Positions 37,734-50,641 of a stretch of 64,000 bases of DNA are shown piece after piece. The stretch lies in assembly GCA_022749755.1 (NCBI GenBank), contig CM040440.1:18897269-18961268 (forward strand), written 5' to 3'. The DNA is from Azadirachta indica (lineage: Eukaryota; Streptophyta; Magnoliopsida; Sapindales; Meliaceae). The notes beneath the pieces are model-generated. The model made no database searches. It was not told the DNA's origin and saw only the letters and a program-made list of their open reading frames with translations. Every line of letters begins with the position of its first letter. The first letter of the stretch is position 1. A program made the translations under genes and the position numbers.

Positions 37734-38832
37734 ACAGAAAGGGAAATTCGTATGGAGGTTTTTGTTAATAATTAATGAGGGAACACTTAATCATTAATAA
37801 TCAAATTGGTTATTTCACAATAGTAATACTTAGTTCAAAGCCAGTGTCATCACAAAGGTAACTATATATAATTATAATTTTAGTATAGCTTATGCGATAT
37901 ATATCTTGTTCTACTTATATACCAGCTAGCTGTTATGTTGTTGTTGGCAGTCCAACTCTGGGTATACCAGCTGCTCATTAATTTACAGCCAAAACCCAAT
38001 CGGGAAAAAACCAACAGCTAGCAGTAGTATGCGCCTATATATAGTACTTCTTGCCCAGTGAACCGTATTCATTGCTTGATTTAGGCCATCAAATTGAAAT
38101 ACACATACATAAACTTCCCTAGCTAGCTAGCAGTAAGTAGTAACTAATTAAAACATTACAATTAAATTCCAAGCCCAAGGTTAATAAGAAGAGTTGAAAT
38201 GCATACTTGAATAATAATATAATATCAATATTATACCTAGATAGCCTCGATTTCAGAAATCCAATCACTTTGTTTTCTTATGATGTACATGATTGGCACA
38301 ACTTAGGTACAAAAATTTTCTCGAATTTTAATGGGATATGGTAAGCTGATAATGTCATGATCAGATATATATTTTCCTGCTTTTCTTTTCTTTTTTTTTT
38401 TTTTTTAACTTCTCATTGTAGTTGTAGCAAACCTCAAATATTAACTGTAAGTTTTGGAAGCATGCATGCATGCATGCATGCCTGCCTGCACAAATTAATT
38501 ATGTAATTAGTATATTACCCAAAATACCCTCCGATTCATGTAGGAGGACGCAAAAGCCAAAAGCCAAAGCTAACACGGCGTAATTGGAGAAACCTTTTGA
38601 ACGTAACGGCAAAGGCGAGGGGATTGGGGGGTGTTTATCATCTCACTGATCACGTGCTAACTGCATGCATTATTATAATCCTTGCTAGATAGATGCCTTT
38701 CCTTCTCTCCATAATCAAACCCTCTGTTCTCATAACATGAGTACTATCCATCTTTTGTCTTTGTCTGATCTCTCATCATTTGCTTCACGTCACCAATTTT
38801 GGCTATGGTAGCCACCCAAGCCAACCCCCAAC

Positions 38833-38899
<67 letters not shown>

Positions 38900-39061
38900 T
38901 TGGACGATTAGTTCTCGAACGTGACAACTAAAAGAGAATACGTTTTAAATTTGCCTAAATTAGTACGTGACTCAGCTAGGAATTTTTTCCCTCTTTAATC
39001 ATAAATTGTGATTAATATCTTTCCATTACTGACAATCAAACCATCTTAGCTAGCTAATTGC

Positions 39062-39094
<33 letters not shown>

Positions 39095-39718
39095 GAGAGA
39101 GAGAGTTCAAATGTCAAAATTGTGGTCACCCAATTATGAATTACGTTTGAAACAAAGCTAAGAAACCTTCTATACAATTACATGTATAAACTTGGCTAAA
39201 ATTTCAAAACACGAATAAAAGTAATGGGAATTTGCTGCGAATGTATATAAATATATTAAACAGCTAAAGAATTAATTAATTTATCATTTAACTAACAATT
39301 AGCGAGTGGTTAAAATGTGAAGCAAATTAAAGCAATTGCAAAACGTACGCCCATATATAAAATGAAAAAGTATGGCTCCCAGCTCATCTAATCTCTGTAA
39401 CCCACAATATATGTGTGTGTGTGTGTGTGTGTATAGAATATTCGAATTGCAAAGCATATGCATGCTGCAGTTTGTTTTGTTTAACACACCACAGAAGCAG
39501 AATGTAAAAGGCAAGTTATGTATGCCATCACTTTCCCACTTTATACCTCATATATATATATATATATATACCTCATTGTTCAGTACAATGAATTCTCATC
39601 ACATACACACACACACACATATATTATTCTCTCTCTTTATTCACCAGCAGGCAGCAGCTTGCTCTCTACTGTTTCTGCATCCAATTAACAGCAAAGAGCT
39701 AGCAAGCTATAGCTGAGG
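36752..39718. other. Intergenic DNA with microsatellites
   Basis: No gene recognised. Many (TA)n tracts and a GCATGC run at 38461-38480 are present. A large compound (CT)n(TA)n repeat lies about 0.8 kb upstream of the SWEET gene and may sit in its distal promoter. Confidence 0.5.
38835..38899. repeat. Compound (CT)n(TA)n microsatellite
   Basis: About 16 CT units run directly into about 16 TA units, a perfect compound repeat. Confidence 0.9.
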
Positions 39719-41111
39719 ATGGCACTCCTTGGACCTCAATCTTCTATCATTTTTGGCCTTCTTGGTATCTACCATTAATCCCTCTAGCTCTCCTAATTAT
39801 ACAACATGTCTTCCATTTTTAATTAATTAACTACCTAGCTAAAGTAATAATATTGTTATTTCCTTTTTGTTTAATTAATTTCTCATTTCCTATATATACA
39901 GGTAACATCGTGTCGTTCCTTGTTTACCTGGCACCACTGTAAGCTTCCTTTCCCGAACTCCATCTTCTCCCCATTTCACCTCATACTACTGCAATCATAT
40001 ATTTATTATATATATATTTATATTCATGTCTGCAGGCCAACGTTCTACAGGATATTCAAGAAAAAATCGACAGAAGGCTTCCAATCAATACCGTATTCAG
40101 TTGCACTATTTAGTGCTATGTTGTTGCTTTATTATGCTTTCCTCAAGGTTAATGCGTTTATGCTCATAACCATCAATGCTATTGGGTGCGTTATTGAATC
40201 CTTGTACCTCATGCTTTACATTATTTATGCTGCCAAAAGCGCCAAGGTACGTAATTAATTAATATTAATTCCTTAATTTTAATTCTTTATGTTTCCATCG
40301 ATCTCATATATGCATTATATTCACTAGTTAGCCAGCTAGCTAGCTTTTCTCTTCTTCGCGACTTGAGCAATACAAAATGAAAATATATAACAATTGGCTT
40401 TCCAGATCTATACAACAAAGTTGATTCTCCTCTTTAACATTGGAGCATTTGGATTGATTGTACTATTCACATACATATTCTCTGTGGGCTCTCTTCGCCT
40501 CACGGTTGTTGGATGGATCTGCGCTGTCTGCTCCGTCTGTGTTTTCGCTGCTCCTCTGAGTGTTATAGTACGTGTTACACAAACCCTAATTAATGCAACT
40601 CCTTCACTAGTAGTTGATCGTAGTTCTTAATTAAGAATTAATATTGGTTCTTCTCAGAGGCTAGTTATAAGGACAAAGAGCGTAGAATACATGCCGTTTC
40701 CACTCTCCTGCTGCTTAACAATTTGCGCTGTAATGTGGTTCTTCTACGGCCTTTCAATACATGATTACTTCATAGCAGTAAGTATATATACAATATATGA
40801 TCACCCCAAGTTTCTTTAGTTATTATAAATCCCATTGAAACTAATTTTAACAATTATGATATTTGTGGATATGGTTTAATTAGACACCAAATGTTCTGGG
40901 TCTGGGATTCGGAGTGACGCAGATGATACTGTACCTCATCTACAGAAAAAGAAGTAATGAAATATTGCCTGTAGTTGATCCCAAAGAGCAATCAGTCGGC
41001 ATCACCATAGCTCAGAATCAGGAGACTATTAACTCTAATGGAACTCTGAGTGGGGAGATTGAAATCAAAACCCTTGATCAGCCCAATAATGAAGAACTGA
41101 TGAACGTGTGA
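39719..41111 (+). CDS. SWEET sugar transporter, clade III-like
   Basis: Bidirectional sugar uniporter of the MtN3/saliva family; clade III members move sucrose across the plasma membrane in phloem, nectaries and seeds. Six exons join in frame: 39719-39764, 39902-39938, 40036-40246, 40406-40567, 40658-40777 and 40884-41111, giving 267 residues. The first triple-helix bundle (about 9-95) has [23 protein letters not shown] and [12 protein letters not shown], where the Asn is the pocket residue. The second (about 130-215) has [11 protein letters not shown] and [13 protein letters not shown]. The hydrophilic tail of about 50 residues is short, as in SWEET9/SWEET10-like proteins. Clade placement is by eye. 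Confidence 0.93.
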
Positions 41112-42520
41112 TCGATTCAATACATATACTTATACATTGCATCAATCGGCTTAATCATCAAGTTGCATGCGTACATTAAACAGAAAGAGGCGGACCAAAT
41201 TGAAGGAGAACTGGGGAATGATCCATTTTTTATTGTTCTTAATTAATTTCATGAGGGTACTCTTCCCGTAATAACAGCTAGCTAGCTAGCAGTCAGTAAG
41301 TATTGAGAGATCATAAGTAGTTATAATTATGCAGCTTAATTACCCCAATTTTAGCAATAAAAGCTGTCATATATCTATAGATATATATATTTATGTATGA
41401 TTCATCCATACATATATAATAACATTTATCTTGTGCTCCAATATTGATCAATTTAAGTCATCTATATATGCTTATTTCTTCAGTTTTACTTTAATTTCCA
41501 GTTGTAAAGTTTAGGTTAATGAATGTGTATGTAGCTAGTCACGTTATGAAACAAGTAGTAGGGATATACCGTTTATATATATATATATATATATGAGTGC
41601 AAGGCAGACTAAATGACACAATAACATAACAGAATCAAATTAAAAACAAAAATATATGCTTTGTCTTTTATTTCCAATCCCATAACAAAATCGTCCACGG
41701 TAAACTTTCTTCGTGTTTCGTTATTCGTATTTTCCTTCCTATAAAAGTTTTCTACTTTAAATCTGAATTTAATATTTAACCCAGAAACCGTTCCATCAGC
41801 ACTCCTGAAATTCTAGGACAAATAATGTTCTAAAATTAGTATTAGTGGACTACCACTCAATAGAGAAAAGAGGCAAATTGTAATTAATTAAGTGGAACAC
41901 AGACTAATTAATTACCTATAATTTGCTTATTTATTTACCTTAAAATGTGTGGTAAAAAGGTGCCTGAATGAAAAGTAATCATATTGGATGCTCAACTCCA
42001 ACCCGTCACACTAATGAAAGAATTAATTGTGTGTGTGTGTATATATTATTTTATTTACTATCTTCATCAATTTACAACGATTTAAAAACAAATTAGGGGG
42101 ATACTTAAAATTAAAAATCATGTAACTTCTAATTTATAAAATCACTGGTTGTGGAAGAATAATAACGAATAATGAATTAATAGTTGATTAATTGGATGAG
42201 GGTGAAGCTGAAGCTGGGAGAGACTAGGAATTCGGGCGGGAATCCTAATTTAGCAGTGTTGCAGTTGCCCCAGTCCACTGGGGATACTATAGTAATTTTA
42301 ATATATATGTATATATATATATATACATAGTATATATATATATATATATAACTATTTTTTTTTCTAAAAAACAATTAATATTCTTTATCCTTCTTCAATT
42401 ATTGAATATGTTTGATATTGGTTGCGTTCCCAACTCTTCGTCTTCAGCTTCAGCTTTGCCCTAATTCAATAAGTTAAATTTAAAAGGAAATCTTTGCAAT
42501 TTCAGTGTATTATTTTCACA
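41112..42520. other. Intergenic DNA
   Basis: 3' flank of the SWEET gene and promoter of the FYV7-like gene. (TA)n tracts near 41575-41594 and 42302-42350. No gene seen. Confidence 0.5.
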
Positions 42521-44440
42521 ATGAAGCGTCGGCACTCGAAAGATGAAGAGAAAGTCGCCGGCAAGAGGAAGAAGAACTTGCAGAGACTCGGAGGCACCGG
42601 TCTCTCTCTCGAGGCCTTCGCTAATGCCAAATCTATGAACAAAAACTACAATCCAGCCTTTAAAAGTAATTATTTGTTTTTCTATTTATCATCTTTTTTT
42701 CAGTTATATGTAAATTCTGTCTGGACCTGATATTATTTTAAGTTGTATAATGCGTGGTTGGTTGTGGGTGCTCTGTTGTAATTTTTTTTTTTTCTGCAAC
42801 TGAAATCGATGCCATAGAGATTGTATTTGATTAACTTGGTTCATTGAAGTTCTCTCTGCTGGAGGAAACTGCTTGTTTTAGATAATTAACATTTGATTTG
42901 ATGTCCTATTTAAAATTTCTTTTGTGTTAGCTGAGGTAGATTGTGTAACAGGGTTGCTCTCTTTGTGATTTAAATTGAAATGGTTGAATCTGAAGCACTG
43001 TTTAACTACTGTTTCAAGGACATAGATAAGTGTCGCTCTGTAAACTGTCTGATCTCTGCACCTAAATTTAAATTTTTTGGGTTAATTGTTTATTTGTTAA
43101 TGCGGAATTGACGGGGAGCCTGTTGTATTTTCTCTTTTCAAACCAGAAGCAATAGGAAGCTTAAAAGTTCTATTTTGATATATGGAGGAGGACGAGGAAA
43201 TAGTAAGGATAGTGTGAGTTTGGTTGTTGGTATCTGTTAGATGACCTTGAGGGTCTTGTTGCTGTTGTTTTTATGCTAGTCCATAGGCTTGCACAACAAG
43301 TCTACTCAAGCTCTGTTTTTTTTTTTCTTTTTTCTTTTAGTTTTCTTTGGCTTGTAATGCCTTCCAGCTTTGGTTAATCTAACTCAGCTGGACTTGCATT
43401 TATAGTTTTACTTCTTGTTATTTACGTTTTTAGGTTTAAGCTTTTCTAAATTTTTGTTGGATGCCTTGTTTATTTACATTTTTCTCTCTATTTTCCATCA
43501 GAGAAGCAAAGTGAGTTCTATAAGAATGCAAAATACGTAAGGAAGTATAAGAAGTCACTAAAGCAACAAATTCAGCAGAATCATATCTCCTCAGCTGTAA
43601 AATCTGCAGAGGTTAGTTACATTATCCTCTCTTATCTTACAAATATTATGCTAGATAAGTGTCTTTTTGAAAATTATTTAAGGCTCCTTCTGTTCCAAAG
43701 ATCTAGTTTCCAATGCTCTTGCACCAACCCTGGGATGTTGATTAAGTTTAACTGTCTTTTTGCTTAGGATTGGAGTGAGGCTTTTGGTAACTCCCTTTAG
43801 GTTGAAGCATAAATATATAGGTTAAATTCTAAATTGTTTTTTAATAACTGATTAGATGCTGCTTATAGTATAAGGGGTTTCACATGGCAGTTAATTGGTG
43901 AACTTTGATATGAAGTGCTATGAGATAGCATTTAAATTTGTAGAATTAGAGGAGCAAGTTCCTGGTTGAGTTCACAAATCCAGAATTTTGTGTAGGTCCT
44001 TAGAATGCTAATTCATAATCTGTTAAATTCAAGGTAGCTTTTGAAAAATAAATAAATAAATGTCTGTATTTCAAAGTATATAGACCTTGATATGCTGAGT
44101 CGTTCAATTCCTATGGCTATCTTAGGATCAAAATCAAACCAGAGATGGTGATCAGATGGATATTAGAAATAAGAACAAGAGCAAGAAGAAGAAGAAACAG
44201 AGTCTAGAAGAATTGTATGAGAAGAAGCGTCGAGAGGAAGAGCAGGCAAGAATGGAGAGCGAAGCAGTTATTCAGGCCAAGAAAGAAGAAAGAGAAAAGG
44301 CTGAAGCACAAAGGAAAGAATTGAGGGGAAAGATGTTTAAAAAAACACAGTATGGTCAGCCTGTAATGAAGTACAGGATTGAACATCTTTTGCAGACGAT
44401 TCAAGGTTTAAGCAAGCACTCATCTAATGACACTAATTAG
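42521..44440 (+). CDS. FYV7/TAP26-type rRNA-processing protein
   Basis: Nucleolar protein family needed for 18S rRNA maturation in yeast. Three exons, 42521-42665, 43502-43611 and 44126-44440, join in frame to 189 residues. The N-terminus is highly basic (KRRHSKDEEKVAGKRKKN). The middle has the family signature KKQSEFYKNAKYVRKYKK. A Lys-rich nuclear signal (KNKSKKKKK) and a long charged coiled coil (LEELYEKKRREEEQARME) follow, and the C-terminus carries RGKMFKKTQYGQPVMKYRIEHLL, typical of the family. Junctions are AAA|G and GAG|GAT at GT-AG sites. Function in plants is inferred from the family only. Confidence 0.85.
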
Positions 44441-45146
44441 CCCTGTATTTAGTTTCTTCTGCTACTATACTTGTTTGATTAGTGAGATAGTGGCTTACAT
44501 AGTGGATGTAAAATCATGGAATGTTGAGTTCTCCAGACTCCACGATATTATTTGATTTTCTTCAGAGATAGATCAAATCTGCTGCCTAGTTCATAGAGTT
44601 CTTTGGCAAAAGAAAAGGAGAGAGAGTTTTGCACCATTGATATATTAAGGTTGGAATTACACATTTTCTTTGTATTACTGTATTTGGTTTTAATTAGGCA
44701 TTGTTATTTTCAACTTGATATTCAACGGTATATGGTCGATGTGTTCAACTTTTATTTTGAAATTGGTTTATTATATTTGTTATATTTTAACACCCAGTTA
44801 GTCCAGTCTTCCTGCTCATGAGATATTGTGTATGTTTGCAATCGTAATGTTTCTCTTAATTGTAGTGTATGATTTTACAGACACAAATTATTAGAGAATG
44901 ATGATGCATCAGAACATAAAAGGGAGTACCTAATCGGCTCTTGCTGTTTCATCCAAAAGGCATACAGAAGCCAAGCAATTGTAAACAAAATATGATTACA
45001 CCTTAACCATGAAAAAGAGTATGTTGAATTTAGTTTATAAGAGAAGGCATAATTCAGTGATCAAACACCATAAATTACACATTTAAATAAAGGAAATAGG
45101 TGGGGCAACAGAAGGCTTGAGTTTGGTGAAGAAGGTCGGTCCGGAC
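44441..45146. other. 3' flank of the FYV7-like gene
   Basis: 3' UTR and spacer; no coding or RNA feature recognised. Confidence 0.5.
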
Positions 45147-45290
45147 CTATGCAACGCGATAAGCAACATACCGGCGTGGAGGAGGAGCACAAATGACCAA
45201 GAGGGTAAGAGCAATGACAACTACCATAACTAGTCCCATTAAATCCCGTCCGCTGCTGCCTTCTAGTTCCCATAAAATAATGTTCGCCAT
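45147..45290 (-). CDS. Possible 47-residue single-pass membrane micropeptide
   Basis: An ATG-to-stop frame of 47 codons on the minus strand. The N-terminal part (MANIILWELEGSSGRDLMG) precedes one strongly hydrophobic helix, LVMVVVIALTLLVICA (about 20-35), and a basic tail PPPRRYVAYRV. The design (acidic front, one helix, Pro-Arg-rich tail) looks like a real small membrane protein rather than a shadow frame. No longer gene overlaps it on the other strand. I do not recognise a named family with certainty. Its start is the first ATG; the frame is open further upstream without ATG. Confidence 0.5.
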   Translation of the reverse strand: MANIILWELEGSSGRDLMGLVMVVVIALTLLVICAPPPRRYVAYRVA

Positions 45291-47458
45291 ATCAATCAAG
45301 CCCTGTCTTCTTTCTTTACCTGACCAAATGGATGGTGGGAGAAGAGATTGCAAATGCTACCAATAATATATCAGGTTATTAATCAGTTCTTTTTAACTCC
45401 GAGTCTTCCTAGTTAACTGTTTCATTGCCAAAGTCCAAGTCAAGCTAGACGTGGAAATTTTTGGTAGACGCCAATCCCACGAAGACGTGTGAAAAGACCA
45501 TCAAAAGTAAGGGTTATTGAACTTGGGTACACAAAATTGACTACCCATGATTTCCATTGAGGACTAGAAACAGAGCCCAATTAGTTGTTTTTTTTTTTCT
45601 GGCTGTAGTTACCCAACCCATTAACATGATAAGAAATAGTGCAGAAAAACAATCGGGGGGAAAAAGGCAAGGTAACAAAATCATAAAGTGCATGATTGTT
45701 GCAGCTGAGTGGCACGATGCTACAATCATGATTCACTTATAACACTCACTTGGGTTACTCCATTTTCACCACTTTGGCATTAAAAAAGTGGACCATGGTA
45801 ACTGTTGGTCTTACTATTTATGAGTTACCATTATCTATATATATATATATATATATATTCAGCAAGAAAACAATGATAGTAGTGATAGTAGCAGCTGCTG
45901 CAGCAGCAGCAGAGGGAATATAAATGATGATGATGATAAATACATGAAACGTGTGGTCATCATCAATTCAAATGGACAAAAATGCAATATGAGTTTTGAT
46001 TACACCACTTGCAGAGATACAGATATCATTTCATATATCATCTCTTTTATTTCAGCTACTTATTATAATTACTTTAATAAATAATAAGCTTTCATTTCTG
46101 GGTCTGGGTCTGCGTCAACCAGTGGGAAGGTTGGGATGGGGGGTTGTATGATGTATTTTTATTGTCTGTCTGTCTTTTATTGAGTAGATCTTTTCTTCAG
46201 ATTTTCTCTCCTGTCATTTAATTACAACATTATTACTCATCTGCTTTAAGATCTTCTCTTGTGTTGTGTTGTGTTCTGTTGTGTTGTGTTGCATTGCAGT
46301 GGCTATCTGATATTCAAAGAGATTGGATTTAAAAGTACGTTGGATGGCTGGGTCAGCTGTTTTTAAGCAGGTGGTGGCTTAGCAAAAGAGAGCGTGAATG
46401 CAGCTAAAGTTGTGGACACTAACCAATGTCACGGAATCTATCACGTGGCACAACAGTCGAGGTTCCTAAATTTGAACAGCCCTAAAAAGAAAAACAAATT
46501 ATATATATATATATATATATTGAAAGAAAAGGGTGGCAAAAAGGCTGAAACTTACAGACCTTGGCTGGAATCATTCATCCAGCAGAACCTAGCTTTTTCT
46601 CCCCCGCTTCAATGCTCAATCATCAATTGCTTCAATCTTGGTGAAGATTTTGGTCTGTATATATGGATGGAATTACTTTCAATTCATACATAGTTGTTGG
46701 AATTACATTCCCACTTTTGAAAGCGTGTAGAAGTGAGCATTCACGTCAAAGAAATTTGGTGATAAGCATTCTTCCATTTTCCAGCTTATTTGAGCTTGGC
46801 TTATATTAGTGTGTGTAACAATGGACATGGTATTCCCACCAGGAATACTCAAATATAAACAAAACCCTGTGACTATAAACTAATTTATAATAGCTTTCTC
46901 GAAGCGCTTCAATTTTATTATTCCCCGGGGAACCAATAATTTATTATCAATTCAGTACCAGGAATTGGTTTATAGCTTCTCAATTTTTTCGATGACCAGT
47001 AACTTCAATGGGAAATGCATATACTACAACCAGGTGTGCAACAAAATTTTTAATTTTATTCCTCGTTGAGACTAAAAGTGATACAAATGAGTTCACAAGA
47101 CAATTGCTACCTCACGGAAAAAGATGATACAAATGCATAAACATGCAAAGGTCTGCAAATAGTAGTATACACGGTAACTATGCCGAAGTAAAACAACTCT
47201 GATTAATACACAATGGGAGCTTTTTATCTCTTTATTAATCACTAGTTGGTATTCCATAGCTCAGCCAAGTGTAAAATGAATGGCAATTGAGCTCTTGAGC
47301 CTCTGTATACCCTCCATAAGTTGTCCCCCACTCCAACAAGGGCTGCAATTACATTAAGCTACGTAAAACTAAATGTGAAACAATGAGTAGCATATAGAGC
47401 ATGTACCTGCTATATATAGGTCGGATCATACATAGAGCTTAATTTGCAGGCAGATATG
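45291..47458. other. Intergenic DNA and TIR1 3' flank
   Basis: No gene recognised. Features are a (TA)n tract at 45837-45859, a short GCAGCAGCAG run near 45893-45911, a GTTGT-rich stretch at 46260-46300 and a (TA)n tract at 46500-46520. The part next to 47459 should hold the TIR1 3' UTR. Confidence 0.5.
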
Positions 47459-50400
47459 TCAAGAAAGCCTCAATGCAGAATCTTCATCCATATTCCATAC
47501 AAAACCAGGCATATCACACCTTGGCCCGGAAACTGTTCTATATATGTAAAGCTTCTCGACAGGTAAGCTTTCTGGCCTCGAATCTGGAGGTCCCCTCTCG
47601 TCAATAACTTCCACATTCAGCCTGGGCATCTTCTGACCTAGCAGCTTACATGCTTTGAAACTCACATAACACGAAGACATCCAAAGGGATCGCATTGTCT
47701 CCAGCTTTGCAGCATTGGCCAAAAGAGCTTTGTCTCCAAACGGACAATCCCTAATCTCCAATTTCCGAAGGCTCTCACACCCAGACAGCACATGATGAAG
47801 TCCCAAATCACTTTCTCCAGCAAAGGCCACAGACAACATTTCCAACTTTTTAGCATATGTCCCAATGTACTCGAACACGCGATCTGTGAGGAGACCAGAG
47901 AGGGAAAGGCGCCGGAGGTCCTTACAGTGCTCAACAATGGCTCCAAAACCCACATCCAGCGGCTGGAGGGTCAAGTAATCAGGGGTTTGCGGTTCAATAA
48001 TGCAAAGGCGAAAACGAACCATATTTGGGCGGTTCCTGGCAATGGTTACCAAGGCATCATTAGACATTCTACGGCAGAAATAGAGAACCGACTCAAGCTT
48101 AGGACAACCCTGAGAAACGCAGACAAGGCCTTGTTCTGTCAAGGAAACATTTGGCTCTGCACCAAAAGGTTCAGATGGAAACACCCTCAATTCTCGCAGG
48201 TCCTCGCAAGATGCTGCAAGGGCTTCAAGGCCACTATCCTCAATATAATCTAGTACCTGTTATTCCAATGATGACGCCATCAGCATAAGACAGTATAGCA
48301 CCATAAAGATACGAGCAACTGAGGCTCATACTGAAAGCACAAACAAAACTATAATGAAAGAACACTTAGCACAAACAGCTACAGAGGGAGTGCAAATGGT
48401 TAAATTTTCATTCAGCATGTAACTAAACAGAAATTGTTAGTCCATCTATAGTTCAAGAGATATTATTCACAGAAAAAATCACCAACAAGGCCTACATTTG
48501 AAATATTACCTGGAAGCCAGGTGCAAAAGGAATGACATCTTCAGATAACAAGTCAAATAAACAAAACTGGACTTACCCAAAGGCACTGCAAATTTGGACA
48601 CTGGCTAACAAGCTTGATGAGGTCAGGACTTTGGACAGTGGCATAGCTCAAATTCAAGGATGTTAGGCCAGGACAAACAGAATAAGCAGCTGGAAGGTAA
48701 GCCGGGACCACATCCCAAAACCCAGACAGGCTCTTAAGTTCCTTACAGCCAGAAAAAGCTCCTGCTAGATTTGAGTAAACATCTGACCGCAGATCAGCCG
48801 AGTAGGTTCCCGTCCCCAACTCAACCAGCTGAGGTGCACGGCAAAGCAGGTTGGCAAGCTTGTCAAGAGGTACAGCGCGATTGAGCCTGAGAGTTCTGAG
48901 ATTGGGACACCTACCCACCAGGCGCTCAAGAGCTGAGAAATTAACCTCAGACCCTAAGCAAGCAATGTTCAGAGATACCAGTGATGTACATGAATCAGGA
49001 AAATGGCTGAGCCAATTCCCACTCAGATCCTCTACTTCACTCTCCCGCAAGTCCAACTCCCTCAGATTCCTGAGTCAGCAGAATCATAAAAAGATTCAAG
49101 TTAGTGTAAAAGATATAATTGCAAAAAAAGAAAAAAGAAATTAAACCACTAATAGGAACGAGCAGAAAAATAAAGGAGAAACAAGAATACTGAATAAAGT
49201 AAGTGGTTCAGTTCTATCATTATCATTGACAATGACTGAACTGCCTTATTAAAGCTACTTTTCTTTAAGATTACGGTTCCAAGAAAATGAAATCACTTCT
49301 TTATGTATTTGATCATTTCACTCAACCATGATTCAAGCAAACAAACAAAAATTTCAATTCCAATATTCCAAGTTTTGCATATGAAAAAGAAATCGTAGAC
49401 ATCAAAAGTTCTCCCAAAAACCAAGAACCAATTTCCAGTAAGTAAATCATCAGAATCGTCGGGAACCAACTTGATGAATAAAATTATAAGGCAAAAAACT
49501 AAAGAAGACTATTCTCCTTCCTACATCAACATAAAGTAAGAAAAAGAGAATCTAATTGAGGAATCCCAAACACAACCCACATTGCCCAACAAGCAAGTAT
49601 CCAAAATGAAACATAAATCCACACGGCATTTTTGAAAACAAATAAAGTAGCAAAAATAGAGGGCAACACAAGTGATCTTGACTCAATTTCGCACAATAGC
49701 GATTCAAAGAACAAGCACAAACTAGATCTAAAACTACGAGAAACAAAAATAGAAATAAAGCAACCCTAAATAAGAAACAAGAATTTCACATTTTAGAGCC
49801 TCCGAATCTACAAAAGAAACCTAGAAATTAACCCAGTAAAGCAAACATAATCGAGCTTTTTCCCTCAAAACCAATTATGACAAATCAACAAAATGACAAC
49901 TTCAGTTGGTTCCATCAATATACTAGAAACAGTAAATGAAATAGATAGCAATATAGAGGAGAACAAAAATAAAAGCTATATCTTTTCGGACATTCATCTT
50001 CATCACCCACTGGAGAAAAAAAATTTTATTATTACGAGCAAAGAGCATAGCATGAAACAACAGGACCAATTACTTCCACATTTTTCTACTTAGCTAATGC
50101 GCCAAATATCCGAAAAATGGAACTCTCAAATCCAACAAAAGGCAAAACAATGAGAAAGATTGAAACTTTACTTGCAATTGGCAGCAATGGCAGCAAGTCC
50201 GTGAGTTGAGAAGCCCTCGCAGGAACTCATAACCAAAACTTTAAAATTCTTAAACGACTTTGCAATCAGCTCCAAGCTCTCATCCGTAACCACCATCCGC
50301 TTTAACCTGATCTCCTCCAACCAGGGGTAGCCACTGGCCATCGCAACGATCCACGGGTACACGTAGCCGCCCCAACCTTCGGGAACCAAACTAAAGTCCG

Positions 50401-50641
50401 CAAAGTGAGGCTTTCCTTTCAGCTCCACCGATCTCACGTCCGGGAACCGTCTGATCACCATCCGAGGGCTCACCGCATAGCAGTTACCTACAAATATCCG
50501 CTTCCTGCAACGGCGTTCGATCTCGTACCACGACTTACACACCAGAGATATGGCGTTCCGGTCTTTGTCCGACTGAACGAACGAAAACACGTGCTCTAAT
50601 ACATCCTCCGGAAAGGACGAGTATGACATTTTCTTTAACAT
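47459..50641 (-). CDS. TIR1: Auxin receptor F-box protein TIR1
   Basis: F-box subunit of the SCF-TIR1 ubiquitin ligase; it binds auxin together with Aux/IAA repressors in the nucleus and leads to their degradation. Three exons, 50172-50641 (ATG at 50641), 48577-49069 and 47459-48256, join in frame to 586 residues (Arabidopsis TIR1 has 594). The F-box is at about 8-50 ([20 protein letters not shown]). Leucine-rich repeats follow to the end. The inositol-phosphate and auxin-site region GKPHFADF and the later [20 protein letters not shown] are conserved. The exon structure equals that of Arabidopsis TIR1. A second in-frame ATG is four codons downstream (50629). A miR393 site lies in exon 3. The neighbouring CHY/RING gene is also the Arabidopsis neighbour (from memory). 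Confidence 0.96.
47680..47701 (-). promoter_or_regulatory. miR393 target site in TIR1 exon 3
   Basis: The plus strand here equals the first 18 bases of miR393 (TCCAAAGGGATCGCATTG), so the minus-strand TIR1 mRNA pairs with miR393 over its seed and cleavage site and mismatches only near the miRNA 3' end. The site encodes TMRSLWM, as in Arabidopsis TIR1, whose mRNA is a known miR393 target. Confidence 0.92.
49070..50171 (-). other. Intron 1 of TIR1
   Basis: 1.1-kb intron between GCAA|GTAAAG and GACTCAG|GAAT. AT-rich, no coding sequence seen. Confidence 0.85.

Noticed and set aside
47792..48253. 153-codon plus-strand frame
   Set aside because: Antisense shadow of TIR1 exon 3.
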